DNA of 64,000 nucleotides from Catellatospora citrea (lineage in GTDB: Bacteria > Actinomycetota > Actinomycetes > Mycobacteriales > Micromonosporaceae): positions 3,720,001 through 3,784,000 of the forward strand of contig NZ_RAPR01000001.1 in NCBI RefSeq assembly GCF_003610235.1. Reading direction: 5' to 3'. Each line of letters opens with the position of its first letter. Position 1 is the first letter of the stretch. This document shows, one piece after another, positions 45,285-53,678 of this stretch. Below the pieces are notes generated by a model. That model saw only the letters and a list, made by a program, of their open reading frames with translations. It ran no database searches and was not told where the DNA came from. A program made the translations under genes and the position numbers.

Positions 45285-46532
45285 TCAGGCGAAAGCGGGC
45301 TCGACCGTCGCTTGTGGGGTGATTTCCGCGTCGCGGATCGATGCCGCCCGCGCCTCGCGCCGGCGGGCCGTCCACAGGTGACCCGCCGCGCCGAGCAGAC
45401 CCAGCGCACCGCACGCGAGCCAGTGCCACGCGCCCAGGTGCTGCAGGCTCCAGCCGCCCACCGACGGCGCGACGAAACCCGCCGCCGGGAACACCAGGAA
45501 GAAGACACCCTGGTAGCGGCCGCGCAGCGCGGTCGGGGCGAGCTCGGCGATGATCGAGGCGTTCGGCGGCGCGGCCAGCATCTGGCCGACCGTCCACACC
45601 GACGCCGCGGCCACGTACACCCAGAGCCGGTCGGCCAGGAACACCGTGCTGTAACCGAGCGCGAGCAGCGTGAACGCCGCCGCCAGCACGACCGCGTGGC
45701 CGCGCGCGCCGATCAGCCGGGGCACGAACAGCTGCCCCACCACGATCATCGCCCCGCCCAGCGAGACGACCAGGCCGTACGCCGACGGCCGCAGCCCGTC
45801 GCCCTCCATCGCCAGCTGCAGGATCGACTGCCCCTGCACGGTCAGCAGGGCCAGCACGAAGGTCAGCCCGACGAAGGTCAGGAACACCCGGTCCCGCAGC
45901 ACGACGGGCAGCCCGCCCCGCTCGCCGGGCGCCGCCGCCGCTGCGGGCCTGCGGCGCTGCAGGGTCTCCGGCACGAGCCGCCAGACCAGCACCGCGGTCA
46001 CCGCCGTCATGCCCGCGTCGATGAGGAACAGGGCAAGGAAGCTGAACTCCGCGATCACGCCCGCCAGCGCGGCGGCGATCGCGCTGCCCATGTTGAACGC
46101 CCAGAACTGCAGGTTGAAGGCGCGCGAGCGGTCGGCTTCGGGCAGCACGTCGACGATCGCGGCGACGGTGGCCGGGCCGGGCAGCGAGTGCGCCAGTCCG
46201 ACGGCGGCGGCCAGCACCGCGATCAGCCAGATCGGCCGGGCCAGGCCGAGCCCGACCATCAGCGCCGCCGCCGTGGTGGTGCCCGCCAGGTACGTCGCCT
46301 TGCGCCCCCAGCGATCGGCCAGCACGCCGCCGAGCAGCGTGCCGCCCGCGCCACCGGCCCCGTACGCGCCGACCACGAGGCCGGCGACGGCGACCGACGC
46401 GCCGCGCGCGGTGGTCAGATAGATCGGCAGCAGCAGCATGCCGAACGCGCCGACCCGGTTCACCAGCATCGCCGAGAAGAGCATCCAGAAGGTACGCGGC
46501 AGCCCGGCCACCGACTCCCGAACGAACCGCAT
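45285..46532 (-). CDS. MFS transporter (third of three)
   Basis: The protein has 415 residues and twelve predicted membrane segments. The MFS motif A is GGVLADRWGRKATYLAG. It lies eight bases behind the second MFS gene. All three share the start pattern (RxxGGLPxxFWxLxxGxLINRxGAFxxLYLxIYLT) and a conserved ALRGRYQGVxxxxxxxAxFxAP segment, so they are tandem paralogues. Probably an exporter of small molecules, but the substrate is unknown. Confidence 0.85.
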   Translation of the reverse strand: MRFVRESVAGLPRTFWMLFSAMLVNRVGAFGMLLLPIYLTTARGASVAVAGLVVGAYGAGGAGGTLLGGVLADRWGRKATYLAGTTTAAALMVGLGLARPIWLIAVLAAAVGLAHSLPGPATVAAIVDVLPEADRSRAFNLQFWAFNMGSAIAAALAGVIAEFSFLALFLIDAGMTAVTAVLVWRLVPETLQRRRPAAAAAPGERGGLPVVLRDRVFLTFVGLTFVLALLTVQGQSILQLAMEGDGLRPSAYGLVVSLGGAMIVVGQLFVPRLIGARGHAVVLAAAFTLLALGYSTVFLADRLWVYVAAASVWTVGQMLAAPPNASIIAELAPTALRGRYQGVFFLVFPAAGFVAPSVGGWSLQHLGAWHWLACGALGLLGAAGHLWTARRREARAASIRDAEITPQATVEPAFA

Positions 46533-46540
46533 ACCTGTCC

Positions 46541-47860
46541 TCACGCAGCCTGTAGTGCTTCGGCCCGGCGCTCGCGGGCCGGGCCCGACCAGAGCTGACC
46601 GGCCGCCGCGACGATAGCGATCACGCCGCAGCCCAGCCACAGCGCCTCGTCCCCGAGATGCTGCTGAACGTATCCGCCCAGCACCGGCGCGGCGAACCCG
46701 GCCACCGACCAGGACAGCGACATCACCCCCTGGTAACGACCGCGCAGCGCGGCCGGGGACAGCGCCGCGGTCAGCGTCGAGTTGGACGGCGAGTTCAGCA
46801 TCTCGCCGACCGTCCAGATCAGCACGGTCAGCGCGTAGAACGCGACCGAGTCGGCGAACGCGGTCAGCCCGAAGCCGAGCCCGACGATCAGCGCCGCCAC
46901 GGCGAGCACGCGCGAGCGGTCGTACGACTTGATCAGTTTGGGGATGAACAGCTGCCCGGCCACGATGAGCACCCCGTTGAGCGCGATGACCAGGCCGTAC
47001 TGCTGCGCCGGGATGCCGTCGCCGGTCATCGCGATGGGCAGCGTGGACAGGTGCTGCATGAAGACGAACGAGATCAGCAGGTTCACCGCGACGAAGCCGA
47101 GGAAGACCCGGTCGCGCAGCACCGTGCCGATGCCCGCCCGCTCGACCGGCGCATGCGGCGCGGCGGCGGGCCGCTCCCGGTGCGGCTCGCGCACCTTGAG
47201 CAGGATGAACAGGAACGGCGCGAGCGCCGTGCCCGCGTTCACCAGGAAGATCAGCTTCGGGTCGGCCGCGGCGGCCAGCCCGGCCAGCGTCGCGGCCACG
47301 GCGAAGCCCACGTTGACGGCCCAGTAGTTGAGCGTGAACGCGCGCAGCCGGTCCTTGGCGGGCACCACGTCGACCATCAGCGCCTGGAACGCGGGGCGCG
47401 ACGCCTCGCCGACCAGGCCGAACAGGAAGGTCAGCGGTGCGATCACCCAGAAGCCCTGGGCGAAGGCCAGCGCCACCAGCAGCAGCACGCCGCCCAGGTG
47501 CGCGACGAGCAGGGTGATCCGGCGTCCGATCCGGTCGGCGGCCACCCCGCCGGCCAGGGTGCCGATCGCGCCGCCCGCCGCCCACAGGCCGAGCACCAGG
47601 CCGGACCGCGACGGCGAGAAGCCCTGCACGGTGGTCAGGTAGATGGTCAGGTAGACGATGACGAAGCCGCCGGCCCGGTTGATCAGCGAACCGGTCCACA
47701 GGTACCAGTACGTCGCGGACAGCCCGCCGACCGTCTCCGCGAACCAGCGCCGCGCACCGCCCCGGTCGCCCGGCCCGGCTCCGGCCGAGCCGGTCGCGTC
47801 CAGGACCGATTCGGGCGAGCCGGTGACCGGGCGGGAAGTCTCAAGCCGCGACGGGGGCAA
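46541..47860 (-). CDS. MFS transporter (second of three)
   Basis: The protein has 439 residues. A polar N-terminus of ~35 residues precedes twelve membrane segments. Motif A is GGVAADRIGRRITLLVA. The start codon is TTG 47860, with GGAGC six bases upstream. It overlaps the preceding MFS gene by 20 bases. It may work with its paralogues as separate exporters; no heterodimer evidence exists in the sequence. Confidence 0.83.
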   Translation of the reverse strand: MPPSRLETSRPVTGSPESVLDATGSAGAGPGDRGGARRWFAETVGGLSATYWYLWTGSLINRAGGFVIVYLTIYLTTVQGFSPSRSGLVLGLWAAGGAIGTLAGGVAADRIGRRITLLVAHLGGVLLLVALAFAQGFWVIAPLTFLFGLVGEASRPAFQALMVDVVPAKDRLRAFTLNYWAVNVGFAVAATLAGLAAAADPKLIFLVNAGTALAPFLFILLKVREPHRERPAAAPHAPVERAGIGTVLRDRVFLGFVAVNLLISFVFMQHLSTLPIAMTGDGIPAQQYGLVIALNGVLIVAGQLFIPKLIKSYDRSRVLAVAALIVGLGFGLTAFADSVAFYALTVLIWTVGEMLNSPSNSTLTAALSPAALRGRYQGVMSLSWSVAGFAAPVLGGYVQQHLGDEALWLGCGVIAIVAAAGQLWSGPARERRAEALQAA

Positions 47861-49127
47861 GGTCCGCTCCTTCCACGACGGGCTTGGGCTCGGTCAGCGC
47901 ACGGGCGCGGCGCTCGCGCGCCGGGCCGCTGAGCAGTTGGCCGACCGCGACGACGACGCCGAGCGCGGCCAGCACCAGCCACAGCGTGGCGGGCGGGGCG
48001 TACTGGAGCAGCGCGCCGCCCGCCACCGGGGCGACGAAGTTGGCGGCGGTGAAGCCCATCGAGGCGACACCCTGGTAGCGCCCCCGCATCGCGGGCTGGG
48101 ACAGGTCGGCGATCAGCGTGCCGTTGACCGGCGCGTTCAGCATCTCGCCCGCGGTCCACACCACGACGGTCAGCATCAGCAGGGGCACCGTGCCGGCGAT
48201 CGCGGTCGCGCCCATGCCGACGCCGACGAGCAGCGCCGCCAGCGCCAGCACCCGGCTGCGGTTGCGTCCCGCCAGCAGCTTGGGCACGAACAGCTGGAAA
48301 GCGACGATCATGATGCCGTTGACGGCGATGACCGTGCCGTAGTCGGCCGCGTCCATGCCCCGCTGGTGCATCGCGATCGGGATCAGCTTGCAGGACTCGA
48401 TGATGATCCACAGACCGAGGTTGAGCAGCACGAACATCATGAAGACCCGGTCGCGCAGCACCGTGACGATGCTGCCCTCGACCGGCACCCGGACGGCCGC
48501 GGACCGCGCCGGAGCGGAGCCCGCCGGGCCGGGCCGGGCGGCCCTCGGCTGGGTCTCCGGCACCCGCCAGAACACGATCGCCGCCATGACCAGTTGCGCC
48601 GCCGCGTTGAGCAGGAACACGGTCAGGTGCGGTGTGCGCGCCAGCACGCCGGCCAGCACCGCGGCGCACGAGAAGCCCAGGTTGATGGCCCAGTAGTTGA
48701 GGTTCATGCCGCGCATGCGCAGGCTCGGGCCGAGCACGTCGACCATGGTCGCGGAGAAGGCGGGGCGGCCCAGTCCGTTCCAGAAGCCGTACACCGCGGC
48801 CAGCAGCGCGACCGCGACCGGCTGGAACACGAAGCCGAGCACCACGGCCGTCGCCGCGAGCGCGACGTTGGACAGCAGCAGTGAGGAACGGCGGCCCCAG
48901 CGGTCGGCCAGCACTCCGCCGGCCAGCGAACCCAGCGCCATGCCGCCACCGAACAGGCCGAGCACGAGTCCGGCGAAGGTCGGCGAGAAGCCGTACTCGA
49001 CCACCATGTGGATCTCGAGGTAGAGCATCACGAACGCGCCGGTCCGGTTGATCAAGGTGCCGGTCCACAGATACCAGAAGATCTTCGGCAATCCGCCTGC
49101 CGTCTGCGCCAACCAGCCCCGCAACAC
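47841..49127 (-). CDS. MFS transporter (first of three)
   Basis: The protein has 428 residues and twelve membrane segments. Motif A is GGVLADRWGRRSSLLLS, nearly the same as in the third copy. GTG 49127 follows AGGGG. It heads the three-gene exporter operon and diverges from gpm across 198 bases. The gap contains no obvious regulator site. Confidence 0.84.
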   Translation of the reverse strand: MLRGWLAQTAGGLPKIFWYLWTGTLINRTGAFVMLYLEIHMVVEYGFSPTFAGLVLGLFGGGMALGSLAGGVLADRWGRRSSLLLSNVALAATAVVLGFVFQPVAVALLAAVYGFWNGLGRPAFSATMVDVLGPSLRMRGMNLNYWAINLGFSCAAVLAGVLARTPHLTVFLLNAAAQLVMAAIVFWRVPETQPRAARPGPAGSAPARSAAVRVPVEGSIVTVLRDRVFMMFVLLNLGLWIIIESCKLIPIAMHQRGMDAADYGTVIAVNGIMIVAFQLFVPKLLAGRNRSRVLALAALLVGVGMGATAIAGTVPLLMLTVVVWTAGEMLNAPVNGTLIADLSQPAMRGRYQGVASMGFTAANFVAPVAGGALLQYAPPATLWLVLAALGVVVAVGQLLSGPARERRARALTEPKPVVEGADLAPVAA

Positions 49128-49325
49128 GCACCCCTGTAATGCTCGTAATCCATCTGGTGCCTTACAACCTAGGCCGCTGCTACGACGAAAGTCACCCGGG
49201 ATTTCACGTGGTGGTCGTCACTGTGCTGCACAGACGGCTCGGCGGCCGCTCCGCTTCGCTGCGCAGCCGTTCGCCGTCAGGGGCTGCTCACAGGCCCTTG
49301 ACGGCGATCAGAGAGGATGTCAGTC

Positions 49326-50072
49326 ATGGTTGGAACACTGGTGCTGCTGCGGCACGGCTACAGCGAATGGAACGCCAAGAACCTCTTCACCGGCTGGGTC
49401 GACGTGGACCTGAACGCCCAGGGCGAGGCCGAGGCGCGCCGCGGCGGCGAGCTGCTCAAGGAACACGGACTGCTGCCCGACGTGGTGCACACCAGCGTGC
49501 TGCGGCGCGCCATCCGTACGTCCGAGATCGCGCTCAACACGGCGGACCGGTCCTGGATCCCGGTGTCGCGCAGCTGGCGGCTCAACGAGCGCCACTACGG
49601 CGCGCTGCAGGGCAAGGACAAGAAGCAGACCCTCGACACGTACGGCGAGGAGCAGTTCATGCTCTGGCGCCGCTCGTACGACACCCCGCCCCCGCCGATC
49701 GCCGACGACGACGAGTTCTCGCAGGTGGGCGACGCCCGCTACGCGCTGCTGCCGGACGAGCTGAAGCCCCGCACGGAGTGCCTCAAGGACGTCGTGGGCC
49801 GGATGCTGCCGTACTGGTACGACGCGATCATCCCGGACCTGCGCGCGGGCCGCACGGTGCTCGTGGTCGCCCACGGCAACTCGCTGCGCGCCTTGGTCAA
49901 GCACCTGGACGGCATCTCCGACGAGGCGATCGCCGCCCTCAACATCCCGACCGGCATCCCCCTGCGCTACGACCTGGACGAGAACCTGCGCCCCACCGTC
50001 AAGGGCGGCACCTACCTCGACCCCGCCGCGGCCGCCGAAGCCGCCGCCGCCGTCGCCAACCAGGGCCGCTGA
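49326..50072 (+). CDS. gpmA: 2,3-bisphosphoglycerate-dependent phosphoglycerate mutase
   Basis: The protein has 248 residues. It interconverts 3- and 2-phosphoglycerate in glycolysis. The phospho-His loop is [21 protein letters not shown] (His10), with Tyr where Gln is usual. [14 protein letters not shown] and [15 protein letters not shown] complete the site. ATG 49326 lies nine bases after AGAGAGG and is preferred over an ATG nine bases upstream. In other actinomycetes gpm sits close to senX3-regX3-phoU. Here about 9 kb of transporter genes separate them. Confidence 0.93.
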   Translation: MVGTLVLLRHGYSEWNAKNLFTGWVDVDLNAQGEAEARRGGELLKEHGLLPDVVHTSVLRRAIRTSEIALNTADRSWIPVSRSWRLNERHYGALQGKDKKQTLDTYGEEQFMLWRRSYDTPPPPIADDDEFSQVGDARYALLPDELKPRTECLKDVVGRMLPYWYDAIIPDLRAGRTVLVVAHGNSLRALVKHLDGISDEAIAALNIPTGIPLRYDLDENLRPTVKGGTYLDPAAAAEAAAAVANQGR

Positions 50073-50101
50073 CCCGCCCCACCCAGCCCCACCACCCTGC
50101 G

Positions 50102-50162
50102 GCAACTCTTAAAGACTCGCGCTCTCGGAACACGCTTGAAGGCGCAAGTCTTTAAGAGTTGC
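50102..50162. terminator. 16-bp inverted repeat behind gpm
   Basis: GCAACTCTTAAAGACT and its perfect complement flank a 29-base loop. The A+T-rich arms stand out from the surroundings. Confidence 0.65.
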
Positions 50163-50211
50163 GCCAGGTGGTGGGGGCGGTGGTGGTGGGGGTGGATATG
50201 CCGGTGGCCGG

Positions 50212-50241
50212 CGGCGACGCTCACCCCCGTTAGCGTCGCCG
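50212..50241. terminator. G+C-rich hairpin
   Basis: CGGCGACGCT (50212-50221) pairs with 50232-50241 across a ten-base loop. It is probably a terminator for one of the convergent genes. Confidence 0.55.
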
Positions 50242-50456
50242 GCCGGCCGACCGGTCTCAGGTGGCGGCCGTCCCCCAACGGCGTGGTGCCACCCATCCCC
50301 CGGCGCATCCGCTCGGCGCCACAACCGATAAATGATCGGCTGGGCCATCCCCCGGGTTTCATCGAGCGATGCGCTTGAGAGAGACGCTACGCCGCTGGTC
50401 AAGGGGCCGTCCAGTCATTTGCGAATCTCATTCGTAACACTTCGTAACGGCTTCCT

Positions 50457-52100
50457 CTACGATGAGCTACCGTCTCCCAGCTTTCTGATCAACTCGAGCC
50501 GGGTCCGCACCCCGAGCTTGCGGTAGATGCTCGCCAGGTGGGTCTCCACGGTCCGCTCGCCGAGGACCAGGGCGCTCGCGATCTCCTTCGCGGGTGCTCC
50601 GCGCAACGCCCACGCCAGCACCTCCCGCTCCCGCGCGGTCAGCCCGCCCGGCCCGGCTTCCGGGCCCGACCAGCTACGCAGCGCCCGATCGGCGACCTCC
50701 GCCGCGGCCGGATCGACGAGCTGCCCGGCGGCCAGTGCCCGGTCGGCTGCCGCCGGATCGGGGCGGCCGCGCAGGGCGGACAGCTCGGCCGCGGCCCGCA
50801 GCGCGTACCAGCGCACCAGCGCCGTGGGACGCCCCTCGCCGAGCGCCGCCGTCTGGGCCAGCAGCGCCATGGCCCGGCTCTTCTCGCCCCGCCGCACCGC
50901 GTCGGCCGCCGCCAGGTCGTACGCCCGGGCCTGCAGCTCGACGTCGCCCAGCGCGGCGGCCTCGCGTACCACCTGATCCAGCCGACCGCCCGCAGCCAGC
51001 AGCGCCTCCGCCACGGCCCGCGGGTCGCCACCGGCGCGGGCCAGCGCCAGCGCCCGCTCGGCCAGTTCGGCCTGCCCCAGCTCGTCGGCCAGCCGCGCCA
51101 TGAGCCGCGCCGCGGCCGAGTGCTGCTCCGGCGGCAATCCCGTGGCGGGCAGAGCGGCGCAGGCGTCCCGCAGCGCGGCCACCCGCACCGGATCCGCCGG
51201 CACGAGACCCGCTCCGGCCAAGGCACCGGCGCTCGGGCGCGGGCTCAGCCCCAGCGCCGCCGCGGCGATCAAGCCGAGATCTCCCGCGCGCAGGCCCAGC
51301 CGCAGCGCGCCGGTCAGCGACGCGCGGCCCGCCTCGCGGGCCGCCGCGCTGCCCGCGCCGCGCAGCCGGGCCGTGCCGGAGGCCGCGAGCAGCCGCCCGG
51401 CCTGCGCCGGCGTCCACCCGGCCCGCCCGGCGAACAGCGCGGCCTGCGCGAAGTAGCCCGCGGCCAGCTCGTAGACACCCTCCTCGTCGGCGGCGGCGGC
51501 CGCGGTGGCCGACGCGGCGACCGCGGCGTCCAGGCGCGCCGCCCCGCCCAGCGCCGCCGCCTCGGCGGTGTGGTGCGCCAGCTCCGGCAGGGTCGCCGCG
51601 CGCGTCCCGCCGAGCGCGCCGAGCCGGGCCAGCACCCCGGCGACCCGCTCGTGCAGCGCCGCGCGGGAACGCGCGCCGAGCGTGTCGTAGCAGACCTCGC
51701 GGTCCAGCGCGCGCACGAAGCCGTACACCTGGGGGCCCTGCTCGCGGACCAGCCCGGCCGCGGCGGCGTCGTCCAGGCCGCTCAGCACGTCCAGGTCGGG
51801 GCAGACGCCCTCCAGGATGGACAGGTCGAACTCGCGCCCGATCACGGCGGCCGCGGTCACCGTCTCGCGCGCGTCCGGCTCCAGCGACCGCAGCGCCGCG
51901 CGCACCGGCTCGGCCAGTTCCTCGGGCCAGCGCAGCGGCACCCGGTACAGCCCGTCGCCGTCGCCGTCGACCTGGTCGGCGATCGCCGCCAGCACTGTCG
52001 GGTCGGCGTCCGTACGCCGCAGCAGCTGCTCCACGAGACGGGGCGACGGCGCTCGGCCGAGGCGTTCCCGCAGCAGCTCAGCAGCCTGACGACGATCCAC
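50457..52100 (-). CDS. LuxR-type regulator lacking the NTPase domain of the LAL family
   Basis: The protein has 547 residues. The N-terminus (RPAPSPRLVEQLL-like GRAPSPRLVEQLLRRTDADP) and the winged segment (SLEPDARETVTAAAVIGREFDLSILE) match the region directly after the P-loop NTPase of large LAL regulators. A long helical repeat region follows. The C-terminal LuxR HTH is LTAREREVLAWALRGAPAKEIASALVLGERTVETHLASIYRKLGV. No Walker A motif exists, so the ATPase core is missing. GGGGAGG lies six bases before GTG 52100. It diverges from the Pro-rich protein gene and may regulate it. Confidence 0.8.
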   Translation of the reverse strand: MDRRQAAELLRERLGRAPSPRLVEQLLRRTDADPTVLAAIADQVDGDGDGLYRVPLRWPEELAEPVRAALRSLEPDARETVTAAAVIGREFDLSILEGVCPDLDVLSGLDDAAAAGLVREQGPQVYGFVRALDREVCYDTLGARSRAALHERVAGVLARLGALGGTRAATLPELAHHTAEAAALGGAARLDAAVAASATAAAAADEEGVYELAAGYFAQAALFAGRAGWTPAQAGRLLAASGTARLRGAGSAAAREAGRASLTGALRLGLRAGDLGLIAAAALGLSPRPSAGALAGAGLVPADPVRVAALRDACAALPATGLPPEQHSAAARLMARLADELGQAELAERALALARAGGDPRAVAEALLAAGGRLDQVVREAAALGDVELQARAYDLAAADAVRRGEKSRAMALLAQTAALGEGRPTALVRWYALRAAAELSALRGRPDPAAADRALAAGQLVDPAAAEVADRALRSWSGPEAGPGGLTAREREVLAWALRGAPAKEIASALVLGERTVETHLASIYRKLGVRTRLELIRKLGDGSSS

Positions 52101-52262
52101 GACGCCTCCCCTCTCCGGGTCGGTACGCAGCACCCCCGATGCAGAAGTTACGTACTCGCCGCGATGTGCGCAGTCCCCTAGCGGACCTAGCGTGAAGTCA
52201 CCTCGCAACGCCCCCACCGAACGCCCCCGCACGAACGTCCTCCCATGGAAAGGGAGTCTCCG

Positions 52263-53480
52263 ATGTCCCAGTTCCGCGATCTCATCGCCAGGATGGCGGT
52301 GGACCCGGAGTTCGCCCGGCACGCACGGGCCAATCCGGACGCCGTCGCCGCCCAGTACGGCCTCACCCCCGACGAGACCGACCAGCTGCGCGGCCTCGCC
52401 GACGCCTCGGCCGGCGCCGGGCCCACCGCCCTGGGCGTACGCCTGTCCAAGTCCGGCATCGGCACCGGCGGCCTCGGCAGCCTGATCTCCCCCGCCGACC
52501 TGGCCCCGGACCTGCCGGACGTGCCGGACGACGAGCCGACGGCGCCACTGCCGCCCGCCGACCTGACCCCGGTCGAGCTGGCGCCGATCCACCTCACGCC
52601 CGCCGACCTCACGCCGGACGCCGAAGAGGAGCCGCCGCCTCCGCCGCCGCTCCCGCTGCCGGACGCCATCCACCTGCCACCGGACCTCGAACTCGTCCCG
52701 CTGGACCCGGACCCCGAGCCGGACCCGATCATCCCGCCGATCATCCAGCTCCCGCCGGACTTCAACTTCCCGGAGCTCGACCCCGACCCCGAGCCGGACC
52801 CGATCGTCCCGCCGATCATCCACCTGCCGCCGGACCTCGACCTCTCGGACTTCCCCGAGCTCGAGCCCATCCCGGACCCGCCCGGCCCGTGGATCCCGCC
52901 GATCCACCTGCCCCCGGACCTCGACCTCTCGGACTTCCCGGAGCTCGAGCCCATCCCGGACCCGCCCGGCCCGTGGATCCCGCCGATCCACCTGCCCCCG
53001 GACCTAGGCCTGGACCCGGACCTGGAGCCCGCCGAACCGGCCGAGCCCGCGGAGCCCGCGGAACCGGCCGAGCCCGCCGAGCCCGCACCGCCGCCGCCGG
53101 CTCCTGAGCCCGCACCCGAACCCGCTCCGGCTCCCGACCCGGCTCCGGCGCCGCCCGCACCGGCCCCCGCGCCGGCCGCGGACCCTGTGGTCGCGCCCGC
53201 TGAGGAATCCGGTCCGGTCGTCGTGGTCGTGCAGTCCGGCGACCCGGCCGCGCCCGCTCCCGGCACGGACCCGGCCCAGGCCGGCGCCGCCCAGGCGGAT
53301 GCCGTCCAGGCCGACCTGGCCGCCGCGAGCGAGAGCTCGGACGGCATCGGCGCCGAGGAGCTGATCATCGGCGGAGCCGGCCTGGCCGCGGGTGCGGTCG
53401 CGGGCGGCGTCGCCGGTGCGGTGGCAGGCAAGGCCTTCAAGTCCGACGAGGACGGGACCGAGGCCACCGCGACGGCCTGA
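52263..53480 (+). CDS. leader-like N-terminus fused to Pro/Asp/Glu repeats and a C-terminal membrane segment
   Basis: The protein has 405 residues. Residues 1-48 (SQFRDLIARMAVDPEFARHA, then AVAAQYGLTPDETDQLRGLA) form a small helical domain resembling LigA/NHLP-like RiPP leader peptides. A Pro/Asp/Glu tract follows, with 28-residue repeats beginning HLPPDLDLSDFPELEP, then PAEPAEP and Pro-Ala runs. Near the C-terminus a Gly/Ala hydrophobic segment (ELIIGGAGLAAGAVAGG) precedes a short charged tail. No catalytic motif and no Sec signal are seen. AAGGGAG precedes ATG 52263. Its role is unknown; it could be a surface protein or a substrate of the downstream protease. Confidence 0.7.
   Translation: MSQFRDLIARMAVDPEFARHARANPDAVAAQYGLTPDETDQLRGLADASAGAGPTALGVRLSKSGIGTGGLGSLISPADLAPDLPDVPDDEPTAPLPPADLTPVELAPIHLTPADLTPDAEEEPPPPPPLPLPDAIHLPPDLELVPLDPDPEPDPIIPPIIQLPPDFNFPELDPDPEPDPIVPPIIHLPPDLDLSDFPELEPIPDPPGPWIPPIHLPPDLDLSDFPELEPIPDPPGPWIPPIHLPPDLGLDPDLEPAEPAEPAEPAEPAEPAEPAPPPPAPEPAPEPAPAPDPAPAPPAPAPAPAADPVVAPAEESGPVVVVVQSGDPAAPAPGTDPAQAGAAQADAVQADLAAASESSDGIGAEELIIGGAGLAAGAVAGGVAGAVAGKAFKSDEDGTEATATA
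52821..53090 (+). repeat. 84-bp tandem repeats and PAEP tract in the Pro-rich gene
   Basis: Near-identical 84-base units start at 52821 and 52905, and a partial third starts at 52989. Each encodes 28 residues (HLPPDLDLSDFPELEP and on). From about 53030 short CCNGCNGAG-type repeats encode PAEPAEP. Confidence 0.9.
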
Positions 53481-53496
53481 CCGTCCGCACCAGACA

Positions 53497-53541
53497 CCGG
53501 GCAGCAGGGGTGTGCGCCCCCGTCGCACCTCTGCTGCCCGG
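53497..53541 (+). terminator. terminator after the Pro-rich gene
   Basis: A 16-bp stem with one mismatch (53497-53512/53526-53541) and a 13-base loop ends the transcript before the protease-kinase operon. Confidence 0.75.
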
Positions 53542-53630
53542 GCACATCGGCCGCGCACCCATCGATGAACCGCCTGAACGGATCACCGTCGTAAAGCAGT
53601 CAGCCGAGAGCGTGCAGCCGTTCGGCCGCC

Positions 53631-53636
53631 TATGAT
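53631..53636 (+). promoter_or_regulatory. -10 element of the protease-kinase operon
   Basis: TATGAT is a good -10 hexamer and gives a leader of roughly 35 bases before ATG 53679. The -35 is not obvious. Confidence 0.5.
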
Positions 53637-53678
53637 TCGGCTCGCCGCACGGCTCCATACCCCTTGAAAGGCCGACCG

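Larger units (their letters stand above)
50073..50456. other. gap with two hairpins between convergent genes
   Basis: This 384-base gap between gpm and the convergent LuxR-type gene holds no supported ORF. It contains a perfect 16-bp inverted repeat with a 29-base loop (50102-50117/50147-50162), and a 10-bp stem (50212-50221/50232-50241) extended by a bulged GGCC stretch. Both are probable terminators. Confidence 0.7.

Noticed and set aside
44183..45322. A 379-codon plus-strand ORF opposite the RpiR gene
   Set aside because: It has no domain features and covers the promoter region of the operon. The minus strand encodes a clear HTH-SIS protein.
50136..50378. An 80-codon plus-strand ORF in the gpm/LuxR gap
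   Set aside because: It runs through two hairpins, is Trp/Arg-rich and has no ribosome-binding site.
50538..52181. A long plus-strand frame opposite the LuxR-type gene
   Set aside because: It has an Arg/Gln-rich composition with no motif, while the minus strand has a full HTH and a ribosome-binding site.
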